From positions 248,001 to 312,000 of the forward strand of contig JAGTXZ010000018.1 of NCBI GenBank assembly GCA_018398575.1: a DNA stretch of 64,000 nucleotides. The letters run 5' to 3'. Below the pieces are notes generated by a model, which worked only from the letters and a program-made list of their open reading frames with translations, ran no database searches and was not told the origin of the DNA. The translations under genes and the position numbers were made by a program. This document shows positions 35,066 through 43,962 of the stretch, in pieces (the first letter of the stretch is position 1; the number at the start of each line of letters is the position of its first letter). Source of the stretch: Ampelomyces quisqualis (lineage: Eukaryota > Ascomycota > Dothideomycetes > Pleosporales > Phaeosphaeriaceae).

Positions 35066-35284
35066 ACAAGACTTCCTTAGACGCTCTAGCGAGCTTAAGC
35101 CCCTAGGCAAAATAATTAGCGCAAAAACTCTAGAGTAGGGCCCTAGAGTTATTGTTGTGGGTCTTAAGTTATTAATTAGCCCTAGAGTTCTAGAGTTTTT
35201 TAGCGCTGGAGATCATTTTGCTAGCGGGGGTCAAAGCGAGCCAGAGGGTCTGAGATACTGAGATAAGCTAGCGCAGCTAATGCA
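35066..35284 (-). repeat. Right terminal inverted repeat of the block (imperfect)
   Basis: Reverse complement partner of 7861-8045. The outer part carries TGAGATAAGCTAGCGC and AGCGGGGG; the inner part carries TTCCTTAGACGCT. Ordinary gene sequence resumes about 100 bp further right with the FHA-BRCT gene. Confidence 0.6.
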
Positions 35285-35389
35285 CGTCATTACCCGTAGC
35301 CGAGAAGGTAGGTAACAGTAGGCGTGATACCGCGTTCCCTTTGCCACCTTTCCCGTCACGACGCGTCTACGGAGTACCTCTACCACGAA

Positions 35390-37383
35390 ATGAGCTGGGC
35401 GCTGCTTGCACTCAGAGGGCCTGGCCTTGAACCACAGGTTTATTCAATCCGCAACGACAGCATTGCTCACATCGTGTTATTCGGTTCCCAAGACTCTGTA
35501 GGGATTGTGCATGAACTCCCGAACTCTGCAGCTGTTGAACATGCAGAGCTTGGCCGAATTAGTCAGTGTACCACTTGCGCTTGTGCACCTTGGACTTATA
35601 CTAACTGGACAAGCTGTCGGTGCTTGGGGTGCGAAAGTCGAAGCTGTTGATGGTTTTCTTACCGTTCTACCCGCTCAAAAGCATACTGCCAACACATCGG
35701 CGGTTACTGATCCGCGGACTGAGACTTATCAGCTACAGCCACATGTAGATGGCTACAAAGAGATCCTCTTCTTGCGCGATGGAGACGTCATCGGATTTTC
35801 CAAGACCACCAAAACTTTGACTTGTAAATGGGGACGCAACTCCGACATACAGGTGAACTCCTCAGCAGCTGAAGCAGGCAAATCAGGTGGTGTTACTGGC
35901 ATGAATGGAGTTGCGAATACGCCCGAAGACGAGACCGAAGATGAAGATATTGATGAGACTTCCATGACAGTCAAAGCAACACAAACGAAATCTCAGCAGC
36001 GTCAGCCAACACCTCAGCTCTCTGAGCAGCGCTCTGTTGTTGTTCAGGAGACGCCCACCGTTGCTCGTTTTGATGGTGTGTTGGACGACTCTGCTGTTGC
36101 TGGCATGAATATTGATCAAGTTCAACCAATCGAGAGATCGCCAAACCCGATAACTTTGCATCAGCTTGAAGCAGAACCCCATTCTACCGCTCATACTAGA
36201 AAGTCGCAATCAAGACCAGCAACCCTAGCAGAAGCGACAGTATCACTTGGTAATCGCCACAATGACGAAGGAGACGCTGCCCGACTGCTTGAGTCAACTG
36301 AGTCCGCTTCTGGCAAGCATGTCGGTGAAACACCCCGCAACAAGGTTCATCCAAGAGTTGTGATCGCAACGAAACGCCCAAGTCTCGATGTGGACGAAGC
36401 AGAAAACGAGACCGGGCATACAGTCCGCCCAAGCAAGCGTGCCAGAAGAACCGCACCGAGTGACGATGAATCACAGGATAGTCGTATGAGCAACATTGTG
36501 GGCGATAACCCACCACCAGCTGTTTCGGCAAAGAGGGGCAAGAAACGAGAGTCAGCTGTAAACGACACGAAGGTAATCGGCGAAGCAACCCCGTCTCGAT
36601 CACAGCAAAGCTCCCAGAGGTCGACTTCAGCTCCGAGTGCCGTGCGTTATTCAGGCGAGACTCCATGCGTCGCTACAAGTAATTCGAGTATATCGGACAA
36701 GGGCCAAGCAGTGAAGTTTCTGAGAAAGCAAGGCGGATCCCTTGTCGACTCTGTCAAGGATGCCTTCAACATCTTGTGGTGAGTCAACGCTATATAGCGT
36801 GCTAATATTTCGGACTCACATGCTAAAATCGGGTAGTGTCCGCGATGGCGAATTGCACAAGACCCCTAAAGTCCTTAAAGCGATCGCGACAGGCACTCCA
36901 ATTGTTACTGACAAGTGGTTGACCGACTCAGCCAAGATCAATCATTTTCTAGCCGTGGACACATATATACCTACTGCTCCGAAGCAAGAGAAAGAGTGGG
37001 ATTTCAAGCTCAAAGACGTAATCGGCCAACCGCAAACACCCTTCAAGGGATACATTCTCCACTTCACGACCAGCGCTCACGCATTGTACAAGCCGTTTAC
37101 CGACATCGAACAGATTTGTAAGGCGGCAGGTGCGGAAAAGATTACCAAGAAGAGGATGGACAAGAGCGACAACGTTATCGTGCTGGCTGCAGAAGAAGAT
37201 GACAAAGAGGTGGAGAAGTTGGTGCAGGATGGAGCGAGGTGCTACTACCGGGGTATCATACCAAAGAGCATCGTCCGAGGTAACTTCGAACTCGACAGCG
37301 ACGAGTTCAAAGTCGGAGCTAGTGACGCTGGTGCGACAAGCACAGCGAAGGAGAGCAAAATGAGGAGGGGACGCAAAAGCTAG
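35390..37383 (+). CDS. FHA and tandem-BRCT domain protein, probable DNA-damage response
   Basis: Exons 35390-35561, 35614-36778 and 36837-37383; introns of 52 bp (branch TACTAAC) and 58 bp. The joined frame is 627 residues. The N-terminus resembles a forkhead-associated domain: MSWALLALRGPG, an FGSQDS strand, LPNSAAVEHAELGRI and, after the intron, FLRDGDVIGF. A polar, probably disordered linker of about 300 residues with SQ/TQ sites follows. Two BRCT repeats end the protein; the first has TGTPIVTDKWLTDS, the second starts PFKGYILHF and ends CYYRGIIPKSIVRG. FHA at one end and BRCTs at the other resembles MDC1 more than the compact order in Nbs1. Phosphoprotein-binding scaffold in the nucleus is inference. 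Its start is about 100 bp from the transposon block. Confidence 0.75.
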
Positions 37384-37856
37384 GTTTGACACAGTATCGC
37401 CATCCATGAGAACATACGATTACGATGACTGGTGTAGGATGTCGTGGGTACGGACAAGTTTAATGAAGTATGGCATGCAAGCGACTTTTCGGGAGACGGT
37501 TCTTTAGTCGTTTCAAAAGCACACGAGTCTCAGCATGCACGCTTATATACCCATTGCTTAAGATACTGTACCCCGAGAGATATCGTTGGCTTGCCGATGA
37601 AGCTGCTCTATGGTATTAGACACCGTCACTCTCGATGACCCACTCATTCAAATAAATTAACCACACTCCCGCCGTACAGTTCCGCATAAGCGAGGTAGAC
37701 CCACATGAACGTGCATGTTGCCCACAAACCTCACCTTTATCCCCGTGCAGATCCATCTGCTGTCTTGTATAGCAAAGTAATAGTGGTTATCTATCAAACT
37801 TTTTTTCCTATGCCTAAAATCACGTGTCAAACTAAGCCACGAGCATAGAAGCTCAA
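37384..37856. other. Intergenic
   Basis: 3' flank of the FHA-BRCT gene and upstream region of the tRNA. No gene seen. Confidence 0.6.
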
Positions 37857-37942
37857 TCCTCCGTGGCGCAATTGGCTAGCGCGTCTGACTGTTACTGGGA
37901 TAGCAAATCAGGAGGTTGGAAGTTCGAGCCTTCCCGGGGGAG
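37857..37942 (+). tRNA. tRNA-Asn (GTT) with 12-nt intron
   Basis: The cloverleaf closes fully: acceptor TCCTCCG with CGGGGGA, D arm GCGC...GCGC, anticodon stem TCTGA with TCAGG, T arm GGAAG-TTCGAGC-CTTCC, and discriminator G. The anticodon loop reads CTGTTA then A, interrupted after position 37 by a 12-nt intron (37894-37905), the standard place for nuclear tRNA introns. The T arm and D arm double as the internal A and B boxes of the RNA polymerase III promoter. Confidence 0.9.
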
Positions 37943-37947
37943 CGTCC

Positions 37948-37953
37948 TTTTTT
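37948..37953 (+). terminator. RNA polymerase III terminator
   Basis: A run of six T on the plus strand five bases after the tRNA end, the usual Pol III stop. Confidence 0.8.
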
Positions 37954-38571
37954 GCTCGGACGGGGTGGTCTTCTTTTGGGTGTTTGGCTGAATGGAGAGG
38001 TTTTGTTGAAGAGGTCAATTCAAGTCCGAAGGTCGACGGGCCTTCCCGACTATTTTGTGAGGTGTAACAAGCATTGATGAGTGTACAGGGAAACTATAGG
38101 AGTTTAACGAAGAAAAACTGGAGGGAAATGCAATGCGTAGAATGCAAAGTGCTAAGAGCATGATGAGCAAAAGTTGAAATCATACAACGTCCATTTCTGA
38201 AGTTTCGCCTGGCCCCTGACTCGTTCGATGCCGGCGAGAAAGTATCCCAGGCTCGATGTGGTAGCAAAGCCATGCGATGATACAAGGTGGTGTTATACCA
38301 TGCCCTCTTCGCTGTGCCCCCCAGAATATCGCAACGCCACATTGTATGTCTGTGGTATCCTCAAGTTCTGTTCTCTTCTCGTACACCCCACGTTCCCCTT
38401 TTAGGCCTCTTTCCGTCCGATGATGAAACTCGCTCAATGTTAGGACCCACAGTGTGTACCCTCACATTGTGGGCGAGTAACATCGACTGCGGCCCAATTA
38501 AAGGCTTGCAGACACGCTGCTTCGGGTCCCCTGGAAGGGTTTCGAAAGCTACCTTAGTCTGTATTACTGCG
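37954..38571. other. Intergenic
   Basis: Between the tRNA and the 3' end of the Gln-rich gene. Open frames here are short and overlap one another on both strands; none is convincing. Confidence 0.5.
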
Positions 38572-39414
38572 TCACGTATCGTCTTGCGCTCGAGACTCAG
38601 CATGCGGAGGTGAAATCGGTGGAGGCTGTGAATATCTGCCATCCTGATATACCGGTGTACGCAGATATGTCTGCCGCCGGTCTTGAGATGTATGCTGCTG
38701 ATATTGATGCTGTTGATGTGTCGTCTGCTCGTCATGCAGATATCGAGATCCAAGTTGGCCCGGATATACAATGTTCTGAAACTGCCGCTGCTGGTCCGAA
38801 TGGGCTGGGTGTTGCTACTTTTGTCCAAGAGAAGACACGTGGGAAGGTACAGACGGGATGGACGTGGGGGCCGAAGTTGACTTCGAAGCAAACAAGAAAT
38901 ACTGCAGGTCCGGTTCTAGATAAGAGTCTGGATTTACTATCCCCATCGTCTCAGCGTGCGTTGAATAAGAGGGCGCAAAACATACTGCGGATGAAGAGGT
39001 TGAGGATGCAGAGGTTGCTGCTGCAGAGCTTTGGCCTTGCGATGAGCTAGAAGATGCCACTGTTTGAGAAGATTGTTGGCTTTGTGCTTGAGCTTTGTCT
39101 CGCGCGGCTTGCAGGTTTGCGATCGGCACTGGCGAAGAAAACACGCTGGGAATCATTGTACAATGATGTCCAACGTTGATGAGAGGTGATTTGGAAAGAT
39201 GATGAAGAGCTTTACGTTGCAATATCAAGATGAAAATGAATTGATGGATGATGTCCAATACACCTCCAGCTTGAATGAAAGACTTATATACATACCGGCA
39301 GAGTTGTAGGATGGAAAAGTCTGTTGCATGCTACCCATCTTCTCGACTCGTTTAGAACAAGAATTTCTGCGTTGCAAGTACCTCATCCAGAACCAAACCA
39401 TTCCGCAATGCCAT
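38572..39414 (-). CDS. Hypothetical protein, Gln/Ser-rich, with an in-frame TAG
   Basis: Proposed minus-strand exons 39414-39382, 39338-39296 and 39209-38572, with introns of 43 and 86 bp. The joined frame has 238 codons including the end stop. It starts MALRNGLVLDE, has a Ser/Ala/Gln-rich middle, and ends in a Gln/His/Tyr-rich region that closes ...SRAQDDT. A TAG at 38815-38817 (AAG TAG CAA) interrupts it. Sequence on both sides is in the same frame and of the same style, and no splice pair in the right phase removes the TAG. It may be a nonsense mutation (CAG to TAG), a read-through site, or the true end. No domain recognised. The first small exon is uncertain, and translation could begin at 39338. 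Confidence 0.4.
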
Positions 39415-40168
39415 AATTGAGACCAGAAGCGGCCAAGGTAAGCCTCGCTTTTGCCTCGATTTGACTGGATCAAAGCCTCTAGCGCATCGCTGCGTCGAGC
39501 GTCATCCGCTTAGGCAATTAGAACGATGGGATAGTGAAACTTTTGTCAATCGAATAATAATAGGAAACGTTGCTGAACTCCCTGGAAATCTTGGCCATGT
39601 GCGGAACTCCTTCAGCCGCAAGACTTGGCCAGCGAAACGTCCGTTTTTGGGCAGATTATTGATAGTGGAACAGCAAGGTCGAGTGGCTAGAATGTTGGTC
39701 ATGGCGGGCGAGTTGTTAACTGCGTTCACTGGAAACACCATTGGTAATCTGCGACGTTGATTGGCGTTGTAGCGAGACATTTGGCTATATTGGACGTGGG
39801 CACGCGGACGTGGGTACACGGACGTGGTGGTAAGCTGGATGAATTCTTCATTTCGAATCGTTCTGTCGTGTAGCGGTGAGCGGACATCTTGCCCGTCGAG
39901 GTACACGAGATAAGTACCCAAAGGATCTATATCTGCACTGCAACCATGAGTGCGGCTCGATGCAACATGTGAAGCTTGGTGTCAAGGGCCATCTCTAATT
40001 AGCGCCGGATAGGTACCTAGGGCTGAAACACATCACGTGCTCACCCGACGCGCCGGCGACGCGCCCCTCCCACCCCACTGCCGCCGACAACTTCCGACAC
40101 AACTCGATACTCGACTGATCCGACCAAGCCTTCACAAACTCGCTCTTTAGTTTCAGACATCGGAAAAT
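39415..40168. other. Intergenic, divergent promoter region
   Basis: Upstream of the minus-strand hypothetical gene and the plus-strand RPA3 gene. A minus-strand frame (39921-39502) could hold a further 5' exon of the hypothetical gene, but I found no supporting splice pair. Direct repeats of ACGTGG(G/T) lie near 39,796-39,830. Confidence 0.45.
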
Positions 40169-40681
40169 ATGGATCATCCTCAAACCCCGCGTATCCTCGC
40201 GCCCCACCTCTCGAACTTCCAACACCGTATTGTTCGCGTGCTCGGAAAAGTCGTCCAGCTCCGCGGCGAACAGGCGATCGTCGACGCCGGCGGACAGATC
40301 GATATCATTCTGACCCGAGTAAGCAAAAATCCTTGGCCTCCCCGATCACACCCTCAACAAAGCTAACCTCCCCTCCCCCCCTCCCCCCAGGATTCCCACC
40401 TCGCAGTCGGCCACGCCGTCGAAATCATAGGCAAAGTAGACCAAAACCTCGCCATCAAAGTCCAAGCCGCCACAGACTTTGGCACAAACATCGGTACGTA
40501 GCCAGTTGCGCCCGAGACTCACCAAGAAAAAAAACAATGGAAGGAAAGAGAAGAAGAAAGAAGAAGAAAGAAGAAAGAAGCTAATAGTTGTGTCTTCTTG
40601 TCGTGTTTAGACTTTAATGCCGCGAATGCTGTTGTTGAAGCTACGCATCGACACAAGGAGATATTTTATGATGGGGAGTGA
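40169..40681 (+). CDS. rfa3-like: Replication protein A subunit 3 (RPA14/Rfa3)
   Basis: Exons 40169-40318, 40391-40493 and 40611-40681, with introns of 72 and 117 bp, give 107 residues, the normal length of the family. The protein is a single OB fold: TPRILAPHLSNF at the start, VRVLGKVVQL and AIVDAGGQIDIIL for the first strands, GHAVEIIGKVDQNLAIKV for the later strands, and a C-terminal helix ending HRHKEIFYDGE, which forms the trimer interface in the family. Role: smallest subunit of the trimeric single-strand DNA-binding complex of replication and repair. It lies tail to tail with the next gene. Confidence 0.9.
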
Positions 40682-40994
40682 GGGAGTGGGAGGAGGGAAT
40701 GGGTGGGTTTGGTGATGGGAGTGGATCATGTTTGTCGGATGGGATGTGATATCGGTCCCATTGGCCCCCCCAAAAAAAGTAATGGCTGCAAAGAAAAGGT
40801 ATTCCCTGGTTTGGAAAGGAGAGATGGTAGGAATTGGTAATAGGGATTGCGGAATTTCGGTTGCAACGCTATAACATACGCCACTAGACTGGGTGCGCGT
40901 TGCGCAGTCTCCCACTGACATTGTACTCCCGCTACGCTCGCTAAGCTTTACAAACAAATCACGCTTGAAAACAAATCTCACTTCGGGTCGGGGG
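40682..40994. other. Intergenic, convergent 3' ends
   Basis: About 310 bp between RPA3 and the hydrolase-like gene. A short C-tract and A-tract near 40,766-40,778. No gene. Confidence 0.6.
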
Positions 40995-43536
40995 TCAAAG
41001 CTTACTCCGCACGCCCTCGAGTCTAAACTTGACATCTTTCAATTGTTTCCCCGTGGGCTTCCACTCTTCAAACATACCCAGCAACGCCTCGACTTCCGTG
41101 CCAAGTTCCTTCTTGACAAACTCCTCCTCAAGCAGCCCCCTCATCGCCCACGGCAAGAAAAACGGGTTCGGACTCGCGCTCGCCGCACTCGGTTCGTAGT
41201 CCTTCACGCGTAATTTGTACAAGTCTTTGAGGTCCGCCTTCTCGCCAATGATGGGGATGTGGATGCCCTGAAAACTTCCTGCCGTAGACGGGCGGGTTTG
41301 ATGGGGTGCCATGGGCAGGGAAGTAGTTTCCAACGCGTGTTGGATTGCGAGGGCGTACACGGCGGGGTCTTCGTAAACGCGACTATGGCCTTCACCGCCG
41401 TAGAGCGAGCCGGCAAGCGCCGGGGATAACTCGCGGATGAGGCCGTGGTCGGGGAGACCGAGGTTGCGCAGTTTGAGGGCGAAGCCGACGAGGTGGATGA
41501 GGAAGTCTGGGGCGTGGATGCGACCGTCGACAAAGACGGCGCGGTAGATGTAGGGGTGAGAGAGGGTGGAGAAAGTTGAGGACTGCGGTGGGGTGTTAGC
41601 TTGAAAGGTAGGGATAGGTGAGGGATGGAAGGCGTACTTCGAGGGAGACGAGTTGGTCGTCGATGCTGCCAACGTAGAATATTCGCACGCCGAACCTCAA
41701 TGCCTCGTCTAGTGCAGCAAGGTACATTTGGCTGACTAGGCTCTTCGGATTGCTAAATTCAAATAGCTCGGCAGCGGTGGGCCCGAAGTATTTCGTCTTG
41801 TACTCGATGAACGGTCCCATGTTCACACCAGCCATTGCGCATATGCCGATGCGTGTTGCGTTGACGCAACCGAATTGTATGAGCTTAGCGACGAGCATCA
41901 TGGCCACAGGTACACCTTGCGAGTGGCACGCAACAACAATGAAGTCTGCTTGTTTGATATGCTCGATCCAATTCAGCAACAGCTTCCATAGTGTGTTCAC
42001 ACGCTCGGCAATGAAGCCTTCACCCTCCAGGGCGATCTGTTCAATCTCGGGAGAGTATCCGCGTGCTCCAGTCCAATCCTTGATAGCTGCTGCAGCTGCG
42101 TTGGCGAATCGTATTGAAGTACCCGTCGGTTGGCCCAAGACTTTCTGAATGATGGGAGCGGGGAAGAAGCCATGAACACCGATGGCAACAGCTTTCTTGA
42201 TTCGTGGTGGCGCTGGGTTGATGTGTAGGTGAGGCATCGGCGCTTCTCCGCCGAGGAAATACCGGCGTATCTGCTGCCAGAAGTTGGGCTGCTGAACTAG
42301 CTGGTATGTGGTCTTGAACTCAGGCAGAAGGAGATTGCGCGGGTCTTGCTTGATTCTGGCTGGTACTATCGGCGCGGGCTGGGCTGGTGGAGCTCTATCG
42401 GGACGTGTAGGCTCTAGTACTGGTGAGGTCTTCACCGGCGTGACAGTCTTGCTAGAAGCTGGTGTGTCTACAGATGTGTCCTTGCTCTTGCTGGATGCTT
42501 TTGACCGACCTCGCAAGGAGAGAAAAGACTTCTTTGCCAACGACTCTGGCTTTGGTGGCTCTGGTGGCTCGGTCGGTGTCTGTAATGGTTCTTTTGGGGC
42601 TCCTTGTTCCGCTTGGGATTGATCCTGCTCGTTGAACTGCGCAGCCTCGGGATGTGACTGAGAAGGAGTGTTGTAGACGGCCACCTCACCGACATGCTTT
42701 TGAGGACCACCTTCACGTGGTGCGTTTCCCACGTGGGGCTTTCCTCTGTACCAAAACGCCCATGCAGATGGCTTGGAGGTAGTGCCGGCGGTTGTTGCTG
42801 CGGTCTCGGTGTTGCCGTCTGCTGTGGTCAGCGTGGCCGTCTCTTGTGTCGTCTGCGGTTCTTCTGTGATGGGCGGGGCTTGCGACTCGGCCGGTGGCGA
42901 TGATGCTTCGGCAGGCTCTGCGACAGACAAGTCTTCCTTGGCGGGAGTACTGGCTTGTGCATTTTGCGCATTGCTCCAGCGCCAAAACCAGGACGGGCTC
43001 GACGCAGTCCTTGGTTGGGCCTTGGCGTCAGCCCCTGGCGCTGTGTCCTCGTCCTGGCCGCGAGCCTCAGTGCGCTGAGAGTCCGCTCCGTGGACGTTGT
43101 GGTCTTCGGACCGGTCTTGAGACGAGGCCACGTCGGCATCGAGACGTCTTGACTTCGCATCGGGTTCCTCCGAGGGCGTTGGTCCAGGTAGTGGTGTCTT
43201 GGCCTTGCTAGCTTCAGCATGGCCGTCGGGCCTCGACCACCAGCTCCGCCATGCCCACGTCTTCGCTGCTTGATCCGCGGGCGGGTTCGAGGGAGGATGC
43301 GGCGGTAATGGCGGCTCGTCGGGCGTGGGGGTGGTTGGTTCGGCGCCGTCGCTCGCAGCCCCGGTGGCGCTGGCGGGCTGCGTGTCTTCTGTGAGGCCGT
43401 CTGAGGCGACGTTGACTTTGGTGATGGAGGTGGGGAGCGCGCTGCCTTTGCTCGACTTGCGCTTGGTGAGGAACTTGGCGGGCGAGTCGCCCCGCGGCTT
43501 CTTCGCGGCTTCTCCGGGCTGCTTGCGTGCGCTCAT
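40995..43536 (-). CDS. YML020W-like protein with alpha/beta-hydrolase fold
   Basis: Minus-strand exons 43536-41638 and 41582-40995 (55-bp intron) give 828 residues. The first 400 are low-complexity and rich in Pro, Ser and Ala, with repeated Trp-containing segments (WAWRSWWSRP, SWFWRWSNAQNA, SAWAFWYRGKP). The C-terminal half is folded: AVAIGVHGFFPAPIIQKVLG, a nucleophile-elbow-like VACHSQGVPVAMML, then AGVNMGPFIEY and FYVGSIDDQLVSLE. The first Gly of the GxSxG elbow is Cys. The pattern matches fungal proteins related to yeast YML020W, whose function is not established. Repeated Trp patches may bind membrane or a partner (inference). Start: first ATG in the frame (43536). Divergent from Spb1. 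Confidence 0.7.
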
Positions 43537-43712
43537 TCGGGCGGGGAGCGACAAGGCGCCGAGCAGGCGAAAGGGCCGCTGTGGGGGATATCAGCGTCGA
43601 GAGGGTGGCCATGCTGGGCTGGTCACGGGTGATGACGGCATGTGCCCGTCCCGTGCGTGAACCTAGCGCGGCCTCCACCGCACGCATTCTGCCACCGCCT
43701 TGCGCAATTTCC

Positions 43713-43856
43713 AGCGCCGGTTGATTCTTTCCTGCCAGCGCCGTCTGATTCTTTCCTGCCAGCGCCGTCTGATTCTTTCCTGCCAGCGCCGTCTGATTCT
43801 TTCCTGCCAGCGCCGTCTGATTCTTTCCTGCCAGCGCCGTCTGATTCTTTCCAGCT
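43713..43856 (+). repeat. 24-bp tandem repeat, six copies
   Basis: Unit AGCGCCGTCTGATTCTTTCC plus four bases, starts at 43713, 43737, 43761, 43785, 43809 and 43833; the first and last are slightly changed. It lies in the divergent promoter between the hydrolase-like gene and Spb1. A second local duplication, CTTGCCCGCTCTCCACC, occurs at 43871 and 43931. Confidence 0.9.
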
Positions 43857-43962
43857 AGCGCCGTCCGTCTGCTTGCCCGCTCTCCACCGCCTTGCCGCAA
43901 TTTCCAGCTTCGGCCTGCTGATTCTTTCTGCTTGCCCGCTCTCCACCACCGCCCCCCCAGAC

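Larger units (their letters stand above)
7861..35284. mobile_element. RIP-mutated nested transposon complex, about 27.4 kb
   Basis: Base composition shifts sharply at both ends: inside, TA steps dominate, CA/TG steps are depleted and almost no frame over 60 codons survives. Reading stop codons as the residue they replaced (Gln from TAA/TAG, Trp from TAG) opens long frames with no indels, which is what RIP produces. The ends are imperfect inverted repeats, so the block looks like one large element that received three nested insertions. Without the two retrotransposons the outer element would be about 13.2 kb. Its genes are a RecQ-like helicase (left end, reading right), a Cys-cluster frame, and a DUF6589-like gene (right end, reading left). 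I could not find a clear target-site duplication for the outer element. Confidence 0.7.

Noticed and set aside
7861..35284. Starship-type giant element
   Set aside because: No frame resembling a DUF3435 tyrosine recombinase captain was found near either edge, and the ends are inverted repeats. A captain too decayed to see cannot be fully excluded.
38780..38860. Intron over the TAG of the Gln-rich gene
   Set aside because: The acceptor CACCCAG needs a donor in phase 1; available GT donors lie in phase 0 or 2, and the shortest would give an intron of 14-36 bases.
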